Source of the DNA: an uncultured Candidatus Peregrinibacteria bacterium
Lineage (GTDB): Bacteria; Patescibacteriota; Gracilibacteria; Peribacterales; Peribacteraceae
DNA length: 64,000 bases
Direction: 5' to 3'
NCBI GenBank assembly: GCA_903854335.1
Contig: CAINVY010000010.1
Location: forward strand, 133,060 to 197,059
This document shows positions 42,757 to 50,053 of the stretch, one piece after another (position 1 is the first letter of the stretch; every line of letters starts with the position of its first letter). Made by a program: the position numbers and the translations under genes. The notes under the pieces are model-generated. The model was not told the origin of the DNA. It made no database searches and saw only the letters and a list, made by a program, of their open reading frames with translations.

Positions 42757-43859
42757 GATGCCGAGGAAGAAAGTGATCGGAGGAAGGTTGCGTAGGTCGC
42801 GATACCCTCGCTATTCCCGAACGCTGCTACTGCGGCGGGTGCCGCATGAGACATACGCTCTCGCAAGGCAGCATTTTGCAGAAGCAGCTGCAGCGCATCA
42901 CCAAGCTCTTTCACCGACAATCCGATCAAAAGTCCGTTCTCCCCGGAAACGATCAATTGCGGCATCAGACCCACCTTGGTGGCGATCACCGGCATGCCGC
43001 ATGCCATTGCCTCCGCCGCAACGCGCGGATTCCCTTCACTCCAGGAATTCATCACCAACATGCGAGCCGTTTGAAGGGTGTTCGCTAATTCTGTATTGGA
43101 AGAAATCCAACCTTTAAACGTCACCTGCTCTGACATCCCGGAGTCCCGAACGAGAGACGCGAATGATGCACGCTTCGGCCCATCGCCGATGACGAGCAGA
43201 GTCGCCTGAGGGATGGCGCGCAGAGCTTCGATGAGTTCGGAAAACCCCTTCCCCGCCACAAGACGACTGCAGAACACGACGTCGTATTGCTTCATGATAT
43301 TCGGGTCCGACTTAAAGGACTGGAGATCGAGATAGAGAGACGACACGACCTTCGTCTTGTGACGCGGCACACCCCATTGCATCAGCGTCTCTCCCACTGC
43401 GGGGTTCACAACACGAACCAACGACGCATCTCGGGCATCGAACGCAGCGAAGCGGCGCAGCAGCATCCTCTCCATCTTTCCCCGTAGAGACAACCGCACC
43501 GGCTCCCCGTGATGAAATTCGATCGCGTAGGGGATATGCGTTTTTTGAAACAGCAGCTTCGCCCCGATTCCGTTATAGAACGGCGGATACTCGAGGACCG
43601 TCATCGCATCAAAATGATGCTGCTGATGGAGCTCCTCACCCTTCCGCTTGATCCAGAGCGGCTGAAGCCAAAGCGGCCATGGCGAGGGATGGAAGCAGAC
43701 ATTCTCAAAGGGTTGCAACACGGGAGATGCGGATGTCGTCCGAGGACAGATCACATCGATGCGTGTGAAGTGTTCGCGCAAAAGCGAGAGCGTGTACCAG
43801 AAGGGTGTCTTTTTTCCCGCCACAATCCCCCTCTCTCCGGAGATCATCAGGAGATTCAT
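42753..43859 (-). CDS. family 4 glycosyltransferase
   Basis: 368-aa GT-B: MNLLMISGERGIVAGKKTPF, FCSRLVAGKGFSELIEALRA (C-domain start) and MVMNSWSEGNPRVAAEAMAC with GMPVIATKVG. It is linked by 4-nt overlaps to GT4 genes on both sides, so the three are one translationally coupled set that probably adds consecutive sugars to one glycan. Confidence 0.87.
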   Translation of the reverse strand: MNLLMISGERGIVAGKKTPFWYTLSLLREHFTRIDVICPRTTSASPVLQPFENVCFHPSPWPLWLQPLWIKRKGEELHQQHHFDAMTVLEYPPFYNGIGAKLLFQKTHIPYAIEFHHGEPVRLSLRGKMERMLLRRFAAFDARDASLVRVVNPAVGETLMQWGVPRHKTKVVSSLYLDLQSFKSDPNIMKQYDVVFCSRLVAGKGFSELIEALRAIPQATLLVIGDGPKRASFASLVRDSGMSEQVTFKGWISSNTELANTLQTARMLVMNSWSEGNPRVAAEAMACGMPVIATKVGLMPQLIVSGENGLLIGLSVKELGDALQLLLQNAALRERMSHAAPAAVAAFGNSEGIATYATFLRSLSSSAS

Positions 43860-44941
43860 AGCAGACTTCGGAATAGTACGTTGGTCTCTTCCGCAATCGC
43901 TTCCCAGCCGCGCTTCTGGAACGGGGAAGCCGCCTCAGCCGCCACCTCCTCGTAGCGATGTTCGGCATCGAGGATAGCCCGTGTGATGTCCTCGACGGTT
44001 TTCAGCGGGCTCAGAAACATCCCCGCATGCAGCCCCTCGCTCAATCCGGTCTCCACCGTCAGGAGAACGGGCAAGCCGATCGCCCGCGCTTCGAGCGCGA
44101 CATGCGGACTGATTTCCGTAATCGAGGGAATGATGAGCAGATCATGCTCGCGAAGAACCTTCTCTTTCTCCGCACCGCGCGTCGGAGGAAGGAACACGAG
44201 CCGCCCCTTGAGGTGTAATTTTTCAGAGAGCGCGGAGAGCTCGCGTGCCACCGGTCCTTCTCCCATCAGTGTCAGCGTGACGTGGGGGAGATCTGCCACC
44301 GCAAAAAGCAACGATCGCAGATTTTTGAAACGGACGAACCGGCCCATGAAGAGCAAACGAAAAGGCTCATGATGTGTATGGAGAACACTCTCGCCTTCCG
44401 GAAGCGCATTTTCGATGACGACATGCTTGGGTAGGCGTCCATAGAAGCGATGGTAGAGCTGCGCCTGAAATCGCGTCGAAAAAACCAAAACATCGAATCG
44501 ACGGAAGAGAAAACCGAGCAGGACACTCAAGCGCGGGAACGACGCATACCACTGGTGCAGTGATTTGCGACCATGCCAATCGGTGTATCGTTCCCAGAGA
44601 AAATCTCCCCCGAACCGCAGAATCTTCTTTGGCTTTTTCAGGCGCGCGAGGAAGAGTGGCATGCCCACGCTCATCGGAGAGAACGCGTAAACGATATCCG
44701 CATTGGCCCCCTCCGCGCGCAACTTCTGAGAAAAGCGCCACCAGCGCAGCAGCGGCCCTCCCCACTTGGAAACGGTCGTAACCTTCCATGGCGATTTCTC
44801 CACCGGCACGTGCCTCTTGGCGTACGTAATGACGGTGACATCTTCGCCGTTGCCCCAGAGCGTCGCAGCCAAATGCGAAACGTAGGTCGCGGGTCCGCCA
44901 ATGTCCGGCGGGTAGATGCCCGTGGCAAGGATGATCTTCAT
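43856..44941 (-). CDS. family 4 glycosyltransferase
   Basis: 361-aa GT-B: MKIILATGIYPPDIGGPATY at the start (typical GT4 GGPATYV loop), LLFMGRFVRFKNLRSLLFAV for the C-domain, and LIIPSITEISPHVALEARAIGLPVL for the donor E-x7-E region (PSITEISPHVALEARAIG). ATG 44941 is chosen; upstream in-frame codons come from a heptad repeat. First gene of the three-GT4 set. Confidence 0.87.
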   Translation of the reverse strand: MKIILATGIYPPDIGGPATYVSHLAATLWGNGEDVTVITYAKRHVPVEKSPWKVTTVSKWGGPLLRWWRFSQKLRAEGANADIVYAFSPMSVGMPLFLARLKKPKKILRFGGDFLWERYTDWHGRKSLHQWYASFPRLSVLLGFLFRRFDVLVFSTRFQAQLYHRFYGRLPKHVVIENALPEGESVLHTHHEPFRLLFMGRFVRFKNLRSLLFAVADLPHVTLTLMGEGPVARELSALSEKLHLKGRLVFLPPTRGAEKEKVLREHDLLIIPSITEISPHVALEARAIGLPVLLTVETGLSEGLHAGMFLSPLKTVEDITRAILDAEHRYEEVAAEAASPFQKRGWEAIAEETNVLFRSLL

Positions 44942-44956
44942 GCGCAAAAGTGTACC

Positions 44957-44991
44957 ACTTCTCACTGTCCACTGATCACTTCTCACTGATA
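44957..44991. repeat. five heptads, ACTTCTC/ACTGTCC type
   Basis: Contiguous units ACTTCTC ACTGTCC, ACTGATC ACTTCTC and ACTGATA. Three units are the same as at 18406-18426. The array runs from the GT4 leader into the last codons of rfbB (encoding the VISEK end), so rfbB has acquired its C-terminus from the repeat. Confidence 0.75.
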
Positions 44992-45923
44992 ACTCCCTCA
45001 TACCACTCCACCGTCTTCTTCAGCCCCTCTTCAAACGCCACCTGCGGCTTCCAGCCCATCGCGCGCACAGACGAGGAATCGAGCGCGTAGCGCCAGTCGT
45101 GGCCGGGACGATCGGTCACGAAAGCGAGGAGGCTCTCGGGCTTCTCCAGGAGGCGGAGGATATCCTTCGCCACCGCAATATTCTCGCGCTCTGCATCCGC
45201 GGAAACCGTGTAGATGCCTCCGTCTTCGCCCTTCGCGAGAACCATCTCCAGCGCATCGCAGTGATCCGTCACGAAGAGCCAGTCGCGCTTGTTCTTCCCC
45301 TGCGCGTAAATCGGCACGGACTTGTCGGCGAGCGCGGTGCGGATCACCGTCGGAATGAACTTCTCGCCGGCCTGATGCGGACCAAAATTGTTGGTGCAAC
45401 GCGAGATGCGCACGCGAATGCCGTAGGTGCGCGCGGCAGCGAGAAGGAGGAGATCGCCGGCGGCCTTGCTCGCGGCATACGGCGAACTCGGGCGCAGCGC
45501 ATCGCCGGGCGTTTTCGGGAGATCACCATCGCGCAGGTCGCCGTAGACTTCATCGGTCGACACGTGCAGCAGAAGCGTCTGCGGATGCGTGCGGCACACG
45601 TCGATGAGGCTCTGAATCCCGAGAATGTTCGTCTGGAGGAAGGGGGCGGAGTCTTCGATACTGCGATCCACGTGCGTCTCTGCAGCGAAATTGACTATGG
45701 CATCGATGCGCTCCTCCAACACCAAAGATGTCATTAACCGGGAATCCGCGATATCCCCCTCGACGAAACGAATCTTGTCTTTCACAGGATCCAAAAACGA
45801 GAGATCGGCGGCGTACGTCAGCTTGTCGAGCACGACGACGCGATCGTCCGGATACGCCCGCACGTGTCGCAGAACGAAGTGCGACCCGATAAATCCTGCC
45901 CCTCCCGTAACAAGAATCTGCAT
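44976..45923 (-). CDS. rfbB: dTDP-glucose 4,6-dehydratase
   Basis: 315-aa extended SDR making dTDP-4-keto-6-deoxyglucose: MQILVTGGAGFIGSHFVLRH, DKLTYAADLSFL, HVSTDEVYGDL (catalytic Asp-Glu of RmlB) and SPYAASKAAGDLL (Tyr-x3-Lys). ATG 45923 is chosen because it starts the Rossmann fold; the long frame before it is the shadow of rfbA. It is divergent from rfbA across 51 nt, so the two probably share a promoter region. No rfbD was recognised. Confidence 0.93.
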   Translation of the reverse strand: MQILVTGGAGFIGSHFVLRHVRAYPDDRVVVLDKLTYAADLSFLDPVKDKIRFVEGDIADSRLMTSLVLEERIDAIVNFAAETHVDRSIEDSAPFLQTNILGIQSLIDVCRTHPQTLLLHVSTDEVYGDLRDGDLPKTPGDALRPSSPYAASKAAGDLLLLAAARTYGIRVRISRCTNNFGPHQAGEKFIPTVIRTALADKSVPIYAQGKNKRDWLFVTDHCDALEMVLAKGEDGGIYTVSADAERENIAVAKDILRLLEKPESLLAFVTDRPGHDWRYALDSSSVRAMGWKPQVAFEEGLKKTVEWYEGVISEK

Positions 45924-45974
45924 ACCGAGCCATAGTAGCAGGGAAGAGACGAAAGGCGGTATAGTGCCCACGCC

Positions 45975-46688
45975 ATGAAAGGAATCCTCATCTGCGGCGG
46001 TACGGGTTCGAGACTGCGACCTCTCACCGATGTGACGAATAAGAGTCTTCTGCCCGTCTACGACAAACCCCTCGTCCTCTATCCCCTCCAGATTCTCCTG
46101 GATGCCGGGATCCACGATATTGCGGTGATCACGGGGAAGGAACACATCGACCAAATGACAGCGTTCCTCGGATCCGGCTCCGGGTTCGGCTGCTCGTTCG
46201 CATTCCGTGTGCAAGAGAAAGCCGGAGGCATCGCGCAGGCGCTCGGCCTGGCGGAGGAATTCGCGGCAGGCGAATCAGTTTGCGCTATCCTCGGCGACAA
46301 CATCTTCTTCGACGATCTTTCGCCGGTCATTCGCTCCTTCAAAACAGGAGGACATCTCTTCGTGAAAGAAGTCCCGGATCCTTCTCACTTCGGTGTCGTG
46401 GAATTCGACGGGGCAGGGAAGGTGATTTCCATCGAGGAAAAACCATCGAAACCCAAATCGAATTTCATCGCCACCGGTTGCTACCTCTACGATAACAGCT
46501 GCTTCGATATCATCCGCTCCCTCAAACCTTCCGCGCGCGGCGAGTACGAGATCACCGACGTTTCCGCCGCCTACATGACATCGAAATCCCTCGGAGCGAC
46601 CATCCTCAATGAGGAGTGGATCGACGCGGGCACGTTCGAGAGCCTCTATAGAGCCGCATCCCTCGTCCGCGCGAAGAGAGCATCGTAG
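45975..46688 (+). CDS. rfbA: glucose-1-phosphate thymidylyltransferase (short form)
   Basis: 237-aa nucleotidyltransferase forming dTDP-glucose: KGILICGGTGSRLRPLTDVT, NKSLLPVYDKPLVLYPLQIL, ILGDNIFFDDL and ISIEEKPSKPKSNFIATGCY. It is the short, about 240-aa variant lacking the C-terminal extension of enterobacterial RmlA. Its 3' end overlaps the convergent GT4 gene by 43 nt. With rfbB it supplies dTDP-4-keto-6-deoxyglucose. Confidence 0.93.
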   Translation: MKGILICGGTGSRLRPLTDVTNKSLLPVYDKPLVLYPLQILLDAGIHDIAVITGKEHIDQMTAFLGSGSGFGCSFAFRVQEKAGGIAQALGLAEEFAAGESVCAILGDNIFFDDLSPVIRSFKTGGHLFVKEVPDPSHFGVVEFDGAGKVISIEEKPSKPKSNFIATGCYLYDNSCFDIIRSLKPSARGEYEITDVSAAYMTSKSLGATILNEEWIDAGTFESLYRAASLVRAKRAS

Positions 46689-47761
46689 AGGTGCGCATAG
46701 CGCTCCGTGATGACCGACCAGTCGAATGTTTTTGCGCTCTCTTCTCCTGCCGCTGCCAAGCGGAGGCACTCGGCTTGATCGGTGAGGAGGCTGACGATCG
46801 CCGCTGATGCGGCAGTTGGATCATCAGGGGGGACAAGAAGTCCCGTTACGCCGTCCGAAATGATATCCGGTATCCCGCCCACGTTCGTCGCGACGACTGC
46901 CAAGCCCGCAGCCTGGGCTTCGGCAAAGACGTTGCCGAACGCCTCCGAGCGAGAGAGCCCCGCAAAAATCTCCGCAGAGGCAAATTCGTCGTAGAGTGCT
47001 GGCGGCGAGAGATAGCCTGCAAACGTGACACGGTCCGCAATCCCAAGCTCGCGGCTCAAGCGTTCAAGTTCCGTCCTCAGCGAACCATCTCCGACAATTC
47101 TTAAGCTTGGACTTCTCCCCTCACTTCCCACTGTCCACTGTCCACTGTTCACTATCTCTGCGAATGCAGTGAGCAGGGTATCCACTCCCTTCATCTGCTC
47201 AAGACGTCCCACGAAGAGAATTCTGCCCGCTTGTCGCTTGTGCCTTCCTCGCGCATGCGCGATCTCCGCGATGGAAATCCCGTTTGGGATAAGTGTGATG
47301 TCGTCTCTCCCGAAACTCTTCCCGCGCTCCATCAGAACGGAACTGATCGCCGTGACGCGGTCGGCATGACGATGCATCAAGGGAATGAAGAGATGCGTAT
47401 TGGTGCTCTGACAGGTGAGGATTCTCTTGGCAGAAGGAGCGAGAATTCGGCAGAAAACCAAGGCAAGTCCGGCGAAGGATTCCAGCACCGCATGGACGAT
47501 GTCCGGTCGCAGGCGGCGTGCCGCGAACGGCGCAAGAAAGGGAAAGAGCCACTTATCCACCGGGTGTCCGATGCCGATGCGCATGACGGGAATGGAGCCG
47601 TGCAGAAGAAATCGACGCGGGAGATCGCGGCGCAGTTTCGCTGTGATGATCGTGAAGTCGTACCGTGCGAAGAGGCGCAAAGGCACTTCTTCCACGCACG
47701 CTTCGGCGCCGCTGCGAAACGGCGTCAGGAAAGCCGAGAGAATGACAATGCGCGGCTTCAT
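46646..47761 (-). CDS. family 4 glycosyltransferase with repeat-derived insertion
   Basis: 371-aa GT-B: MKPRIVILSAFLTPFRSGAE, ILFVGRLEQMKGVDTLLTAF and IFAGLSRSEAFGNVFAEAQA with GLAVVATNVGG. Between TAFAEI and SLRIVGDGSL lies NSGQWTVGSEGRSP, encoded by five ACTGTCC-type heptads (47123-47157 on the + strand): an in-frame insertion of an intergenic repeat into the C-domain, in the loop after the first helix. The start at ATG 47761 overlaps the next gene's stop by 4 nt. Confidence 0.87.
   Translation of the reverse strand: MKPRIVILSAFLTPFRSGAEACVEEVPLRLFARYDFTIITAKLRRDLPRRFLLHGSIPVMRIGIGHPVDKWLFPFLAPFAARRLRPDIVHAVLESFAGLALVFCRILAPSAKRILTCQSTNTHLFIPLMHRHADRVTAISSVLMERGKSFGRDDITLIPNGISIAEIAHARGRHKRQAGRILFVGRLEQMKGVDTLLTAFAEIVNSGQWTVGSEGRSPSLRIVGDGSLRTELERLSRELGIADRVTFAGYLSPPALYDEFASAEIFAGLSRSEAFGNVFAEAQAAGLAVVATNVGGIPDIISDGVTGLLVPPDDPTAASAAIVSLLTDQAECLRLAAAGEESAKTFDWSVITERYAHLYDALFARTRDAAL
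47123..47157. repeat. five heptads inside a glycosyltransferase gene
   Basis: Contiguous ACTTCCC ACTGTCC, ACTGTCC ACTGTTC and ACTATCT, the same family as at 18406 and 44957 but within coding sequence. On the gene's strand it reads as AGTGGACAGTG-like units translating to NSGQWTVGSEG. Confidence 0.8.
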
Positions 47762-48870
47762 CGTGTCGAGGAAAATGCGTCGAAGAGCGCGCGATACTCC
47801 CGGCCCGTCACATCCCAAGAAAAAATCTTCTCAATGCGCATGCGCGCCGCCTCGCCGAGGGAACGTCGCTTCACGGAATCATCGAGCAACCTGCGGATGT
47901 GAGAAGCGAGTGCCTCCCGATCGCCAGCCGGAAAGAGGAAACCGGAGACGCCATTTTGAATCAGGAACGGATTGCCTCCCACCTCGCTCGCGATGCACGC
48001 GCATCCGCTCGCCATGGCCTCCATCAGCGCATTTGAGAGTCCCTCGCTGTAGCTCGGTAATACGAAAATATCGGAGCGCGCCAGGATATCCGGAATATCG
48101 TCTCTCAGCCCAAGGAATGCGACGCGATCGCGGTACGCCTCCACCAGCGGATGCGACTCTACGTGCCATCCCGCCACCTGCGCATGCAACGTCGGATACT
48201 GCGGGCGAATGGAATCGAGCGCCGTAAGAAAATCCTCAACTCCCTTCACGGATTCCAGACGACCGACATACGTGATCGTGACATGCTCTGGATCGTGTTT
48301 GGCCGGTCCATACAATGTCGGATCGATGCCCGTCGGGATGACCTGCGTCTTGTTCGCGATGCAAAGCCTCTTCAAAAGACGCGACGGTTGTGGATGAAAG
48401 GTGACGACCTTCTGCGCCAATAAGAGAAGGAGCCAGCCGATCGTCCATGCGTACAGGAACGCGCACGCCTTCGGAATCCCCCCGCGCGGCCACCACGTCA
48501 TGCCAACGAGTGCGTCGGTGAGGAGAATGACGCGATGCCCCGTGAGCCGCAGCGCCGCGAGCGACAGCGTCGACCAGAAGAGGAGCTTATTGACGACGAT
48601 GATGTCCGGTTTTTCCGCACGCACAAGCCGTAGAACGAATCCGGAAAATCCGAGCGAGATGCCGTAATTCCAGGGATCACGCAGAAAGAAATCCTTGCGA
48701 AAATGCACCGTGAGCGATGGAGAAAGTTGCTCCGTATGCGTCTGCGTTCCCATGCATGCGACGACAACACGATACCCCAACCGCTGCCACAGCTCCGCCA
48801 ACTTCACGGAACTGATCATCCACCGGTGCGGTTCTTTCCAGTACGGAGAGATGAGGAGGATGGTTTTCAT
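47758..48870 (-). CDS. family 4 glycosyltransferase
   Basis: 370-aa GT-B: MKTILLISPYWKEPHRWMIS, ITYVGRLESVKGVEDFLTAL (C-domain) and IFVLPSYSEGLSNALMEAMA with GCACIASEVGGNP for the donor-binding Glu pair. It overlaps the following GT4 by 4 nt, giving a two-gene coupled unit. The region before its start (48871-48921) is Lys-codon-rich low-complexity sequence. Confidence 0.87.
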   Translation of the reverse strand: MKTILLISPYWKEPHRWMISSVKLAELWQRLGYRVVVACMGTQTHTEQLSPSLTVHFRKDFFLRDPWNYGISLGFSGFVLRLVRAEKPDIIVVNKLLFWSTLSLAALRLTGHRVILLTDALVGMTWWPRGGIPKACAFLYAWTIGWLLLLLAQKVVTFHPQPSRLLKRLCIANKTQVIPTGIDPTLYGPAKHDPEHVTITYVGRLESVKGVEDFLTALDSIRPQYPTLHAQVAGWHVESHPLVEAYRDRVAFLGLRDDIPDILARSDIFVLPSYSEGLSNALMEAMASGCACIASEVGGNPFLIQNGVSGFLFPAGDREALASHIRRLLDDSVKRRSLGEAARMRIEKIFSWDVTGREYRALFDAFSSTR

Positions 48871-48921
48871 GAAGACGAAGAAGACGACGAAGGTTGAGAA
48901 GGCAAAGATGACAAGGATGAA

Positions 48922-49326
48922 TCAGGCACGTCCCGTGAATTCTTTGTTTCCCTTGTCTTCCTTGTTTGCTTTGTCTTCCTTATTTCCTCCCTCCATCCCC
49001 GACTGCCGCAGCGCGAGTGACCGCACGATTTTCGTGTACTTGCGCTCGAGCTCCTCCAGACGCATGACGAGGTAGAACACCATGAAGAACAGAATGCCGA
49101 GGAACGTGACGATGACGGCGTTCTCCTGATTGGCAATGCCGGTCAGCCGTGAGAGGTAATGCAGAATGGAAGGATCGAGAGCGATGGCGGCAATCGCCCC
49201 CCAGAAGATCGTCCAGAAGCACGCTTCGAGGATCGATTTTTTCTTCCGCATCACGAGATTCCACGCGTATGCGAGCGCGAGGAATGAGACGACGGGGGCC
49301 AGGATCTGATAGGGCGTAAGGGGCAT
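48922..49326 (-). CDS. DUF2304 family membrane protein
   Basis: 134-aa protein with three hydrophobic helices (PYQILAPVVSFLALAYAWNLV, ACFWTIFWGAIAAIAL and AVIVTFLGILFFMVFYLVM) followed by RLEELERKYTKIVR, the typical DUF2304 arrangement. The tail ends in an 18-nt-period repeat (NKEDKA NKEDKG NKEF). DUF2304 genes commonly sit beside DPM1-like GT2 genes, as here (49339), and may anchor or regulate polyprenyl-phosphate-sugar synthesis. Confidence 0.82.
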   Translation of the reverse strand: MPLTPYQILAPVVSFLALAYAWNLVMRKKKSILEACFWTIFWGAIAAIALDPSILHYLSRLTGIANQENAVIVTFLGILFFMVFYLVMRLEELERKYTKIVRSLALRQSGMEGGNKEDKANKEDKGNKEFTGRA

Positions 49327-49338
49327 AACGGATGAATA

Positions 49339-50004
49339 TTAGCGCAGGAAGGAGCGAAGGAGAATGCGCAGCGCCGTCTTGATCCCATTGGCGAAGGATT
49401 GTCCCTTCGCAAGAGTGTACTCGGAATAGAGGACTTTCGTCGGAATTTCTTCAATCCGCCACTTGTGCTCCGCCGCCTCCCGAACGATTTCGGTGCAGAA
49501 TTCGAATCCGCTCATCCGCAGATCGATCTCGCGCAGGGCAGTCGGCCCAAACACCTTGAACCCGCACTGACTGTCGCTCACCCACTTCCCCGTCACGAAG
49601 AGCGTCAGCACATTTCCAATCCCGTTGAACACCCGTCGAACGAGAGGAATGATATTCTTTCTCCCGAACCGATTGGCGAAAACGATATCCGCCTTGTCCT
49701 CCTGGATCGGCTTCAGAAGCAGAGGGATTTCCTGCGGATCATGTTGCCCGTCGGCATCGAGTGTCACGACGATCTGTGCTCCGAGCATGCGCGCCGCATC
49801 GAGGCCCGTCATCGTCGCCGCTCCGGCCCCGCAATTCTGCGCATGCGAGACGATACGAGCGCCGGCCTGCACTGCACATTCAGCCGTGCGATCGGTGGAC
49901 CCGTCATCAACGACGAGCACGGCGTCCACGTAGCGTTTCGCGGCGGCGACAACCTGTGCAATCCGCCCCTCTTCGTTGTATGCCGGAATGACGGCGAGAA
50001 TCAT
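49339..50004 (-). CDS. DPM1-like family 2 glycosyltransferase
   Basis: 221-aa GT2 of the polyprenyl-phosphate mannose/glucose synthase type: MILAVIPAYNEEGRIAQVVA, AVLVVDDGSTDRTAECAVQA, TLDADGQHDPQEIPLLL (metal Asp) and NRFGRKNIIPLVRRVFNGIG. It lies 12 nt before the DUF2304 gene and 49 nt after the large membrane protein. The three probably form a module in which this enzyme charges a lipid carrier that the GT-C enzyme uses. Confidence 0.89.
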   Translation of the reverse strand: MILAVIPAYNEEGRIAQVVAAAKRYVDAVLVVDDGSTDRTAECAVQAGARIVSHAQNCGAGAATMTGLDAARMLGAQIVVTLDADGQHDPQEIPLLLKPIQEDKADIVFANRFGRKNIIPLVRRVFNGIGNVLTLFVTGKWVSDSQCGFKVFGPTALREIDLRMSGFEFCTEIVREAAEHKWRIEEIPTKVLYSEYTLAKGQSFANGIKTALRILLRSFLR

Positions 50005-50053
50005 GGAAGGGGCAGCGTATCAAGGAATAGCCATTAAGTCAGCATCATCGGAC

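Noticed and set aside
48930-48990. Lys/Glu-rich tandem tract at the 3' end of the DUF2304 gene as a possible CRISPR-like repeat
   Set aside because: It is an 18-nt-period coding repeat (NKEDK units) with no spacers.
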